A stretch of DNA of 64,000 bases from assembly GCF_018070575.1 (NCBI RefSeq), contig NZ_JAGPXN010000002.1, forward strand, positions 124,001 through 188,000, read 5' to 3'. A program made the position numbers and the translations under genes. The number at the start of each line of letters is the position of its first letter. Position 1 is the first letter of the stretch. Below are positions 9,254 through 18,404 of this stretch, piece after piece. Below the pieces are notes generated by a model, which made no database searches, was not told the origin of the DNA, and saw only the letters and a list, made by a program, of their open reading frames with translations. The stretch is from Micromonospora sp. C31. GTDB taxonomy: Bacteria > Actinomycetota > Actinomycetes > Mycobacteriales > Micromonosporaceae.

Positions 9254-11218
<1,965 letters not shown>

Positions 11219-11355
11219 GCCGTGCTCCCTCGTCGCTCGGGTGACCTGCGTCTCTCTAGGGCACGAGGTTAGTCGTGGCGGCCCATGCGGGCGACCGCCG
11301 GTCCGGCCGACGCGCGCCGAGCGGCACACGTGCCGCGCCAGACGGCGTTCCAGGT

Positions 11356-11409
11356 GTAAGGAAGGGCACCCTATTAACGCATTCTGTAGAGGAAGGGCCC
11401 CTTCCTAAC
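11356..11409. repeat. 54-bp element with terminal inverted repeats
   Basis: Imperfect 11-12-bp ends (GTAAGGAAGGG at 11356 and CCCTTCCTAAC at 11399-11409) flank a centre containing TTAACGCATTCTGTA, which is AT-rich for this genome. The right end alone also folds (AGGAAGGG / CCCTTCCT). It sits between divergent acs and the Fic-like gene. The shape fits a small dispersed repeat; I have the impression that similar elements recur in Micromonospora intergenic DNA, but I could not check this. Confidence 0.5.
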
Positions 11410-11485
11410 GAAGACGCCGGGTGGCCGCGGTCGCTTCCGGGCGGCTCGCCGGCGGGTCGCGCCGGGCAGTCGATAGCGTGACGGG

Positions 11486-12232
11486 GTGACCGCTGACCCG
11501 CTCGCCCCGCTGCTCGCGCTCGCCGACATCGCCCCCGCCGTCGAGCGGGCCCGCGAGCGGTTCGACCAGGCCCTGGGGCACCGCGCGCTGCGCCGGCACG
11601 GCGGCCAGGTCGCGGCCGAGGTCAGCCTCCGGTCCGCGGTGGCCAGTGCCGCCCTGGAGGGGTACGCGCGCGAGCGCGAGGCGGTGCGCGCCGGAACGGT
11701 GACCGAACCGGTGGTGCAGGGCGCGCTACGGGTCGCCGGGGCGCTGCCCGGGCTCTCCGAACTCTGGCCGAAGGCGCCCCGGCAGGCGCTGGCCCGGCTG
11801 CACGTCCTCGCCGCCCGTGACGTCGTCGGCGAGGCCGAGCTGGGCCGGCCGGTGGCCGACCCGGTCGTCGCCGCCCGCCTGGACGGGCTGGCCGGGCTCG
11901 TCACCGGCGGCACGAAGGTCTCGCCGCTGGTGCTGGCCGCGGTCGTGCACGGCGAACTGCTGAACCTGCGCCCCTTCGCCGGGCCGTCCGGGGTGGTGGC
12001 CCGGGGCGCCGCCCGGCTCGTGCTGCTGTCCAGCGGCCTCGACCCGCGCGGCCTGCTCGCCGTGGACGTCGGTCACCACGAGCGCGAGCCGGAGTACGTC
12101 GGCTCGGCCGGCGCCTTCGCCACCGGCACCCAGGACGGCCTGCGCTCCTGGCTGCGCCACTACATGGCGGCGGTGGAGGTTGGCGCCGACCAGCTCACCA
12201 CCATCGGCGACGAGGTCCTCGCGGCGGCCTGA
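11486..12232 (+). CDS. Fic-fold-like protein with degenerate active site
   Basis: A 248-aa protein beginning at a GTG; related Streptomyces genes next to acs carry an uninformative oxidoreductase label. The C-terminal half resembles a Fic domain: HGELLNLRPFAGPSGVVAR (155-173) aligns with the Fic core HPFxDGNGRxxR, but the catalytic His is replaced by Arg (R162), the Asp-Gly-Asn-Gly-Arg loop is lost, and only the final Arg remains. Near the N-terminus, SAALEG (54-59) matches the (S/T)xxxE(G/N) inhibitory-helix signature of Fic proteins. On this reading it is unlikely to AMPylate and may act as a pseudoenzyme or binding protein. The gene diverges from acs and converges with the HAD phosphatase gene. 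Confidence 0.6.
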   Translation: MTADPLAPLLALADIAPAVERARERFDQALGHRALRRHGGQVAAEVSLRSAVASAALEGYAREREAVRAGTVTEPVVQGALRVAGALPGLSELWPKAPRQALARLHVLAARDVVGEAELGRPVADPVVAARLDGLAGLVTGGTKVSPLVLAAVVHGELLNLRPFAGPSGVVARGAARLVLLSSGLDPRGLLAVDVGHHEREPEYVGSAGAFATGTQDGLRSWLRHYMAAVEVGADQLTTIGDEVLAAA

Positions 12233-12293
12233 CCCCTCCGGCGACGCCTGGTGGCCGCGGTCGCCCCGGCTGGGGCCCGTCCACGCGTCGTAC

Positions 12294-12417
12294 GCGGTCG
12301 TCGGGCGTGGGCGGGCGCCGTCCTCGTGGTTGGGGCGGGCAGGCTCAGGCGGTTGTGCGCGGTCGTCGGGCCGGGCCGGGCGCCGTCCTCGCGGCTCGAC
12401 GGGCTCAGGCGGGCGCG
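12294..12417. repeat. Imperfect tandem duplication, period about 65 bp
   Basis: GCGGTCGTCGGG begins at 12294 and again at 12359, and both copies share GGGCGCCGTCCTCG and GGGCTCAGGC-like segments further on. The repeat fills the gap between two convergent genes and just reaches the 3' end of the HAD gene. Probable local duplication in a terminator region. Confidence 0.5.
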
Positions 12418-13211
12418 GGCGCGGTGCGGGTGCGACGGTGGCGGCCGTACCAGGCGATGCCGATGGCGACGCCCACGCCCACGCCCAGCGCCGCGGCGGC
12501 GACCGGGACGGCCGGGCGCTCACGCAGCCGCCGCCCCAACGGGATCGGGTGCCGGAACTCCAGCACCGGCCAGGAGTTCTCGACCGCCAGCCGGCGCAGC
12601 TGCCGGTCCGGGTTGACCACCGAAGGATGGCCGACGCACTCCAGCAGCGGCCGATCGCTGTACGAGTCGGAGTAGGCGAACGAGTCGGCCAGGTCGTAGC
12701 CGCGCTCGGCGGCCAGCTCACCGACCGCGTCGACCTTGCTCGGGCCGGCCGCGTAGAACTCGACCTCGCCGCTGTAGCGGCCGTCCACCACGCCCATCCG
12801 GGTGGCGATCACGTCGGTGATCCCGAGCAGCACGCCGATCGGCCGGACCATCTCCTCGCCGGAGGCGGACACCAGGACGACGTCCCGCCCGGCGGCCTGG
12901 TGCTCCTCGATCAGGGCGGCGGCCTCGGCGTACACGTAAGGGTTGATCAGCTCGTGCAGCGTCTCCGCGACGATCTGGCGGACCTGTTCCACCTGCCAGC
13001 CCTTACAGAGCGCGGCGAGGTAGTCCCTGGTCTTGGCCATGGTCTGCTCGTCGGTGCCGCCCAGCCGGAACATCAGCTGCGCGTACGCCGACTTGACCAC
13101 GTCACGCCGGGTGATCAGGCCGTCCCGGTAGAACGGCCGACCGAACGCCAGGGCGCTCGACTTGGCGATGACGGTCTTGTCCAGATCGAAGAAAGCGGCA
13201 CTTCGGCCCAC
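12405..13211 (-). CDS. HAD-IB family phosphatase (SerB/CicA-like)
   Basis: A 268-aa protein. HAD motifs are all present: DLDKT near residue 10 (nucleophile and acid/base Asp), SASG near 113 (motif II Ser), a Lys in GPSKVDAVGELA, and SDSYSD (motif III/IV acidic pair). The C-terminus (about 235-258) is one hydrophobic helix followed by Arg-rich residues, so the enzyme is probably membrane-anchored with its phosphatase domain in the cytoplasm. The Streptomyces counterpart beside acs and ssd has been described as an inhibitor of morphological differentiation, so a developmental or cell-division role is plausible but inferred. The substrate may be phosphoserine-like or a lipid phosphate. Confidence 0.85.
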   Translation of the reverse strand: MGRSAAFFDLDKTVIAKSSALAFGRPFYRDGLITRRDVVKSAYAQLMFRLGGTDEQTMAKTRDYLAALCKGWQVEQVRQIVAETLHELINPYVYAEAAALIEEHQAAGRDVVLVSASGEEMVRPIGVLLGITDVIATRMGVVDGRYSGEVEFYAAGPSKVDAVGELAAERGYDLADSFAYSDSYSDRPLLECVGHPSVVNPDRQLRRLAVENSWPVLEFRHPIPLGRRLRERPAVPVAAAALGVGVGVAIGIAWYGRHRRTRTAPAPA

Positions 13212-13478
13212 GGCGCGAAAGTCTAGCCGGATGGTCTATCGTCGGCGGGTGCCCGGGGCCCGGCGACCCCTCGGACCTGCGGGCCCGCCCTCACCATCTT
13301 CGCGCATGGTGACGATGGTCACACTCTGCGAACATTATTTCGCAGGGAGTGGAGGCGACACCACTCGACGTATACAGGTTCGCTCAGGCAGACTTGTCGA
13401 CGCGACGAGTGTTCACATCTCGTACAACAGGCAGACCCTCGGCGGTCGCACCCCCCGTGACCGCTGAGCGGGTTCGGC
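13212..13478. other. Intergenic stretch with possible small transcript ending at a double terminator
   Basis: A rightward open frame from the ATG at 13306 to the TGA at 13467 (53 residues starting MVTMVTLCEHYFAG) stops four bases before the first of two strong rightward terminators. It has no good ribosome site and no recognised family. It could be a short protein, a small RNA, or the leader of something lost. A 20-bp palindrome lies inside it. Confidence 0.3.
13326..13345. promoter_or_regulatory. Inverted repeat with AT-rich centre
   Basis: CTGCGAA (13326-13332) and TTCGCAG (13339-13345) flank CATTAT, giving a 20-bp symmetric site in front of the HAD gene on one side and the small open frame on the other. 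A plausible repressor site. Confidence 0.4.
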
Positions 13479-13535
13479 TCAACCCCCCCGGAGCCGAACC
13501 TTCGACGACCCCCGTCTCCCCCCGACGGGGGTCGT
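13471..13535 (+). terminator. Two consecutive hairpin terminators
   Basis: Hairpin 1: GGTTCGGCTC (13471-13480) with GAGCCGAACC (13491-13500), 10 bp. Hairpin 2: ACGACCCCCGTC (13505-13516) with GACGGGGGTCGT (13524-13535), 12 bp, followed by CCCTTTCCC. They are perfect stems with a pyrimidine tail on the + strand, so they probably end rightward transcription. Confidence 0.65.
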
Positions 13536-13872
13536 CCCTTTCCCTGGGGAGCGCTCCGCCGCAGGTCGTAGGTCGTCTCCGTCCCCGTCAGGGCCGCTCT
13601 CCGAGGGCGGATTCTCGACCGGAGGCAGCAGGGAGGCCGCAGAGCCGTCGATGGCCGCCAGGACGCGGGCGGTGTAGTTGTCCAGGTTCGGTATAACGAT
13701 TGAGCGTCGTTGACGCCCTTTCGTGCCCCACGACCCGCCGCACCACGTTGACCAGCACCCCATCCCCGAAGACCCGCTCAAGTCCTGCTGCGTGCTCGTA
13801 GCGGCCAGGTCGCTTGAGAGGTCTCACCACGCCTCGCCACAGCACGCCCGTCATCGCCTGCCGACGAGCCAT
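13479..13872 (-). pseudogene. Decayed C-terminal fragment of a tyrosine recombinase
   Basis: One frame reads DGVLVNVVRRVVGHERASTTLNRYT, the conserved end of phage-type integrases (GH...STTL..Y, the catalytic Tyr region). The natural continuation, PNLDNYTARVLAAIDGSAASLLPP, is in another frame, so there is a frameshift near 13690 beside the Tyr codon. The catalytic Arg-His-Arg regions upstream are absent: the first frame opens at a Met only about 50 residues before the motif. This is a relic of an integrated element, not a working enzyme. Its low-complexity tail runs into the double terminator. Confidence 0.7.
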
Positions 13873-13900
13873 GTCTTTCCCAACCGATGCGTCCGCCGGG

Positions 13901-14365
13901 CTACCTGTACGGGGCGTACTGGACGCTGCGGGACCAACGCCGCCAGAAGGGTAGTGGCAGGCAGCCGGCCGGCGCTTCGCCTCCGATCTCGGTCTCCACG
14001 GCTCCGTCGGCGAGCGTGACCGAGATGGCCGAGCGACCCGGAGCGAACACCTCCCGCACCCTGCCGGCGATCACCGAGCGGGCGATGCCCTCAAGCAGAG
14101 CGACGTCTTCGGGGCCGGCATCCAGTTCCCATCGGCCCCCGTAGCCGCCGACCTGCAGGATGAGTTGTTGCGAGAAGTCCATCCAGCCGAAGGCCCGGGC
14201 ATGGGGGTTACGCGGTGTGACGTCGACCGATGTCCCGCCCTGGATGCCGTCGATCTCCACAGTCGCCACCCCCACCAACTCCCTTGCCAGCTGCTTCGCA
14301 AACTTCAGAGTGGGTGTCCGGGGTAGCTGGTCGGTGTCGGGCTCATCATGGCCGTGCTCGGTCAC
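13901..14365 (-). CDS. Hypothetical protein
   Basis: A 154-aa acidic protein starting VTEHGHDEPDTDQLPRTPTL from the GTG at 14365; an in-frame ATG 30 bases upstream is possible too, and neither has a strong ribosome site. Features: a helix-like LKFAKQLARELVGVATVEI, a beta-rich centre with GWMDFSQQLILQVGGYGGRWELD, and a C-terminal half resembling a small regulatory or immunity-type fold (VALLEGIARSVIAGRVREVFAPGRSAISVTLADG). No family recognised. It lies next to the recombinase relic and outside the conserved acs-to-tad gene order, so it may be part of former mobile DNA. Confidence 0.6.
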   Translation of the reverse strand: MTEHGHDEPDTDQLPRTPTLKFAKQLARELVGVATVEIDGIQGGTSVDVTPRNPHARAFGWMDFSQQLILQVGGYGGRWELDAGPEDVALLEGIARSVIAGRVREVFAPGRSAISVTLADGAVETEIGGEAPAGCLPLPFWRRWSRSVQYAPYR

Positions 14366-14815
14366 GCCAGCAGTCTGCCAAGCTGTCAGGGGCATGGCGG
14401 ACCCGGCAGTTCCGGTCTTCGTCGGGCGGAGGCGGTCGCCGCGCCTGCGGCCCGCGGCCCTCCCGGCAAGGGCGGTTCCTTCCACCCGTACGAGACGATG
14501 ACGCCGCCTTCAGGGCGCCGGCCGGTGCGGCGGCCGACTGGTCGCGGGGCGGCTCCCAGGTCCCGGCGCCGTGTCACGGCCAGTCCTGGCCTCCGCGTCG
14601 ATCGTGCGGCCCGCGCCGGAGCCCGCGCCGCCGTCGCGGTAGCTGACGTGTTTCCGGGGCTGGAAGCGCGTGCGGTACGCCATAGCAGATCGACTCGCTC
14701 GGCGGGCGTTGTCCACAGCGCGTGCGGCTGTCCACAGGCAGTGGGGACGGGGCGGTGCCGGGGGTGCTGCCGGAGCAGTGTCTCGGGTCAGCAACCCCGA
14801 CCGCTGGAGGCCGCG
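14366..14815. other. 450-bp region upstream of the Tad operon
   Basis: No gene is convincing here. The region carries the probable promoter of the ssd-tad operon and two DnaA-box-like sequences in the same orientation at 14709-14736. Confidence 0.5.
14709..14736 (+). promoter_or_regulatory. Pair of DnaA-box-like sequences
   Basis: TTGTCCACA (14709-14717) matches the high-GC actinobacterial DnaA box, and CTGTCCACA (14728-14736) differs at one base. They are in direct orientation, 19 bp apart, about 80-107 bp upstream of the ssd start. Two boxes are too few for an origin; they could link the division/pilus operon to DnaA or be coincidental. Confidence 0.35.
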
Positions 14816-15919
14816 ATGCCACCCCGTACCTCCGTCCCGCCGCACCGGCCCCTGCCGCTGCTCGTCACCTCGGACGGCGACCTGCTCGACGACCTGCTCC
14901 GGCTCGCCGCGGCGGGTGGCGTCGAGGTGGAACTCGCCGCCGACCCCGCCGCCGCCCGCACCCGCTGGCTGCCCGCCCCGCTGGTGCTGGTCGGCGCCGA
15001 CCAGGCCCAGCCCTGCCTGCGGGCGCGCTTGCCGCAGCGGCCCCGGATGGTGCTGGTCGGGCGGTCCGGGGAACTCGACCCCGGCTGGCAGGTCGCCGAG
15101 CTGATCGGCGCCGAGCACGTGGCGACGCTGCCGGCCGCCGAGCCCTGGCTGGTCGACCGGTTCGCCGAGTGCGGGCCGGAGGGCGTCGAGCGGAACGGCG
15201 CCCGGGTCGTCGCCGTCCTGGGCGGGCGGGGCGGCGCCGGCGCTAGCATCCTGGCGGGCGGCCTCGCCGTCACCGCCGCCCGCGCCCGGCTGCGTACCCT
15301 GCTCGTCGACGCCGACCCGCTCGGCGGCGGGCTCGACCTGGTGCTCGGCTGGGAGCAGCTGGAAGGGCTGCGCTGGCCGGCGCTGACCGGCGCCGACGGC
15401 CGGGTGGACGCGCCGGCGCTGGTGCGGGCGCTGCCGAGCCGGGGCGACCTGGTGGTGCTCTCCTGGGACCGGGGCGACCTGCTCGCCCTTCCCGCCCAGG
15501 CGATGGCGGCGACCGTCGACGCCGCCCGACGGGGTCGGGACTTCGTCGTGGTGGACCTGCCCCGGCAGTTGGACGACGCGGCCGTGACCGCGTTGCAGGC
15601 GGCGGACCAGGTCTACGTGATGGTTCCGGCCGAGCTGCGGGCCACCGCCGCGGCGGCCCGGGTGGTGGCGGCCGCCGCCCCGCACTGCGCCACGATGTCG
15701 GTGATCGTGCGCGGTCCGGCGCCGGGCCGCCTCGGGGCGCCGGAGGTGGCCCGGGCGCTCGGGCTGCCGCTGGCCGGCACGCTGCGCCCGGAACCGGCGC
15801 TGGCCCGCGGGCTGGAGCGGGGCGAGGCACCGGCCGCGCACGGCCGGGGTCCGCTGGCCGTGCTCTGCCAGCGGATCGTCGCCGAGCTGACCGGCGCGCC
15901 GGCGGCGGGTGCGGCATGA
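14816..15919 (+). CDS. ssd: Septum site-determining-type protein Ssd (CpaE/MinD-like ATPase)
   Basis: A 367-aa protein, first gene of the Tad operon; the start ATG has GGAGG six bases upstream. The N-terminal 120 residues look like a receiver-like domain without clear phosphorylation residues. From about 130, a MinD/ParA-type ATPase domain follows: VVAVLGGRGGAGASILAGGLA is the P-loop but lacks the usual Lys of GKGGxGKT, and LLVDADPLGGGLDLVLG is the following switch segment. Loss of the Lys is typical, as I recall, of actinobacterial Ssd proteins. In Mycobacterium Ssd affects septum placement; within Tad operons the CpaE branch positions the pilus machine. Its stop overlaps the start of tadA by four bases. 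Confidence 0.85.
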   Translation: MPPRTSVPPHRPLPLLVTSDGDLLDDLLRLAAAGGVEVELAADPAAARTRWLPAPLVLVGADQAQPCLRARLPQRPRMVLVGRSGELDPGWQVAELIGAEHVATLPAAEPWLVDRFAECGPEGVERNGARVVAVLGGRGGAGASILAGGLAVTAARARLRTLLVDADPLGGGLDLVLGWEQLEGLRWPALTGADGRVDAPALVRALPSRGDLVVLSWDRGDLLALPAQAMAATVDAARRGRDFVVVDLPRQLDDAAVTALQAADQVYVMVPAELRATAAAARVVAAAAPHCATMSVIVRGPAPGRLGAPEVARALGLPLAGTLRPEPALARGLERGEAPAAHGRGPLAVLCQRIVAELTGAPAAGAA

Positions 15920-17127
15920 CCGGACCGTCCGAGGGCGACACCCTCGCCGCGCGGGTGCGCCAGCGCATCGCGTCCGCGGCGGCGCCGGTGACCCCCGCCG
16001 CGATCGTGTCAGCCGTACGGGCGGAGCCCACCGCCGCCGTGCTCGGCGACACCGCCGTGCTGCGGATGGCCGACCAGGTGCACGACGACCTGGTGGGAGC
16101 CGGTCCGCTCGCCCCGTTGCTGGCCGATCCGGAGGTCACCGACGTGCTGGTCAACGGCGTGCGGGTCTGGGTGGACCGGGGGCGGGGCCTGCACCAGGTC
16201 GCGGTGCCGCTCGGCACGGTCGACGACGTACGCCGGCTCGCGCAGCGACTCACCGCCAGCGCCGGGCGACGGCTCGACGACGGCTCCCCGTACGCGGACG
16301 CCCGGCTTCCCGACGGCACCCGGCTGCACGCCGTGCTGCCGCCGGTGGCGACCGACGGGCCCTACCTGTCCCTGCGGACCTTCCGGCAGCGGCCCTTCAC
16401 CCTCGACGAGTTGGTGAGCCGGGGGACGGTGCCCCGCCCGGTGGCGCCGGTGCTCTCCGCCGTGGTGGCGGCCCGGCTGGCGTACCTGGTGACCGGCGGC
16501 ACCGGCTCGGGCAAGACGACGCTGCTCAACACGCTGCTCGGGCTGGTCCCGGTCACCGAGCGGATCGTGCTGGTGGAGGACGCGGCCGAGCTGCACCCCC
16601 GGCACCCGCACGTCGTCGGGTTGCAGGCGAGGACGGCCAACGTGGAGGGCTCCGGTGCGGTGGGGCTCACCGACCTGGTGCGGCAGGCCCTGCGGATGCG
16701 GCCCGACCGGCTGGTCGTCGGCGAGTGCCGGGGCGGAGAGGTGGTCGACCTGCTCGCCGCCCTGAACACCGGCCACGACGGAGGTGCCGGCACCCTGCAC
16801 GCCAACGCCCCGTCGGACGTGCCGGCGCGGCTGGAGGCCCTCGGGATGCTCGGCGGGCTGCCCCGCCCGGCGCTCCACGCCCAGGTGGCCGCAGCGCTCC
16901 AGGTGCTGCTTCAGGTGCGCCGGAGTGCCGAGGGGCGGGTGCTGGAGTCGGTCTGCCTGCTCCTGCCGGAGGGCCCGGACCGACTGGTCACGGCGGTTCC
17001 CGCCTGGGTACGCGGGCGCGGGCCCGACCTCGCCGCACCGGCGCTCGCCGCGCTGCTGCGGGAACGGGCCGTACCGGTGCCGCCGGTCCTGACCGAGCCG
17101 TGGCCCGGATCGGCGGGACCGCGGTGA
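15916..17127 (+). CDS. tadA: Tad/Flp pilus assembly ATPase TadA (CpaF)
   Basis: A 403-aa secretion ATPase that powers pilin assembly at the cytoplasmic membrane. The four motifs of the GspE/TadA family are intact: Walker A GGTGSGKTT (about 194-202), Asp box VEDAAEL (about 217), Walker B-type DRLVVGECRGGE (about 266) and His box GTLHANAP (about 294). The N-terminal 110 residues carry the short helical domain usual in CpaF, including PLLADPEVTDVLVNG. It overlaps ssd by ATGA and tadB by GTGA, indicating translational coupling. Confidence 0.95.
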   Translation: MTGPSEGDTLAARVRQRIASAAAPVTPAAIVSAVRAEPTAAVLGDTAVLRMADQVHDDLVGAGPLAPLLADPEVTDVLVNGVRVWVDRGRGLHQVAVPLGTVDDVRRLAQRLTASAGRRLDDGSPYADARLPDGTRLHAVLPPVATDGPYLSLRTFRQRPFTLDELVSRGTVPRPVAPVLSAVVAARLAYLVTGGTGSGKTTLLNTLLGLVPVTERIVLVEDAAELHPRHPHVVGLQARTANVEGSGAVGLTDLVRQALRMRPDRLVVGECRGGEVVDLLAALNTGHDGGAGTLHANAPSDVPARLEALGMLGGLPRPALHAQVAAALQVLLQVRRSAEGRVLESVCLLLPEGPDRLVTAVPAWVRGRGPDLAAPALAALLRERAVPVPPVLTEPWPGSAGPR

Positions 17128-18404
17128 CCGCCCCGTACGCGCTGGTGGCGCTGCTCCCGGCTTTCGCTGCGGCGATGCTGGTGGCCGGGGTGGTGCGTGG
17201 TGGTCGAAGCCGGCGGGGCGTGTTGGCCGCCGCCGGCACCGGGGCGAGCGCGCGCACCGGCGCGGAGGACCCGCTCGTCGCCTGGATCACCGAGCTGCGC
17301 CGGACACCCGATCAGGGCGCGGAAAGCACGGCGGCGGCGCACACGTGCGGGGGCGTCGCGCGGGCCGTCGACCGCCAGGAGCCGCCCGACGAACCCCGGG
17401 TCCGTCCGGGGCGGCCCTCGGCAAGCCCGGACGCCTCGGTCAGCCGCGTCCGCCAAGGTCAGCGCGAAGCGGAAGGCGGGGCGAGCTGGGCGTCGCGGGA
17501 CGTGGCCGACCGATCGCCCTGGCCCTGGCCGGCCGGAGACGACGGTGGCGCGACGCGACCGGCGGGGTCGGCCAGACCTGGTGGCGGCGACCCCGGTCGG
17601 CTCCGGCCACCCGCGCGGCGGGACGCCCGACGGCCCGGTGGAACGCCCGCGCCGACTGCGCCCCCCTCCCGCCGGCCCGACGCGGTGACCGAGCCGCCCG
17701 GCGAGACCCGGCGACCGACGTGGCCGCGGTCGGGCGCGCTGACGGAGTCACCCGGGCGCACCCTGCTACTCGCCGCGTCGGCCGGCACCGGAGTCGGCCT
17801 GCTGCTGGCCGGTCCGGTCGCGGCGGTGGCCGTCGGCGCCTACGGCACGCTGGCCGCCCGCGCGCTGCTCAGGCGGAAGGCCGGTCAGTACGCCGTCCGG
17901 GCCCGACGGCGCCGGCTGGACCAGCTCTGCGGGCTTGCCGCGGACCTCCGGGCCGGCCTGCCGGTACCGGTCGCCGCCGGTCGGCTCATCCCCGGCACCA
18001 CGGGCACCGACGGTGGGATGCCGGTGGGCGACGAGGCCGCCTGCGACGATCGGGGCGGGCCGGGGCGGCTGGACCGACTGGCGGGTGCCGCCGTACGCCT
18101 CGCCGACCAGACGGGTGCGCCGCTGGCGGAGTTGTTGGAGCGGATCGAGGCGGACGCCCGCGCGACCGACCGTGGACTGGCTGCGGCGGAGGCCCAGGCG
18201 GCCGGGGCGCGCGCCACCGCCCTGCTGCTCGCCGCCCTGCCACTCGGCGGCATCGGGCTCGGCTACGGCATCGGCGTCGATCCGGTGGCGGTGCTGCTGC
18301 ACACCCCCATCGGTGGTGCGTGCGCGATCGTCGCCATCGCGCTCCAGGTCGCGGGGCTGTTCTGGGCCGAGCGGCTCGGCGCGACGCCAGGACGGACGAG
18401 CTGA
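17124..18404 (+). CDS. tadB: Tad pilus inner-membrane protein TadB (type II secretion F family) with long disordered insert
   Basis: A 426-aa membrane protein, considerably longer than the usual 280-320. The start is a GTG overlapping the tadA stop (a GTG 24 bases earlier is an alternative). It has an N-terminal membrane helix (ALVALLPAFAAAMLVAGVV), then about 150 residues that are almost entirely Arg, Pro, Gly, Ala, Ser and Asp (roughly 45-205), then a second helix pair (LLLAASAGTGVGLLLAGPV), a cytoplasmic F-domain (LDQLCGLAADLRAGLPVPVA... and LADQTGAPLAELLERIEAD) and two C-terminal helices. The low-complexity part is probably a disordered cytoplasmic loop. TadB and TadC together form the platform beneath the pilus. 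Confidence 0.85.
   Translation: MTAPYALVALLPAFAAAMLVAGVVRGGRSRRGVLAAAGTGASARTGAEDPLVAWITELRRTPDQGAESTAAAHTCGGVARAVDRQEPPDEPRVRPGRPSASPDASVSRVRQGQREAEGGASWASRDVADRSPWPWPAGDDGGATRPAGSARPGGGDPGRLRPPARRDARRPGGTPAPTAPPSRRPDAVTEPPGETRRPTWPRSGALTESPGRTLLLAASAGTGVGLLLAGPVAAVAVGAYGTLAARALLRRKAGQYAVRARRRRLDQLCGLAADLRAGLPVPVAAGRLIPGTTGTDGGMPVGDEAACDDRGGPGRLDRLAGAAVRLADQTGAPLAELLERIEADARATDRGLAAAEAQAAGARATALLLAALPLGGIGLGYGIGVDPVAVLLHTPIGGACAIVAIALQVAGLFWAERLGATPGRTS

Noticed and set aside
13349..13696. A 115-codon + strand gene running through the double terminator
   Set aside because: The frame crosses two strong terminators and the recombinase relic, and its only ribosome-site-like sequence abuts the GTG.
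14709..14736. Chromosomal origin of replication
   Set aside because: Only two DnaA-like boxes, no AT-rich unwinding region, and no dnaA, dnaN or parAB genes in the window.
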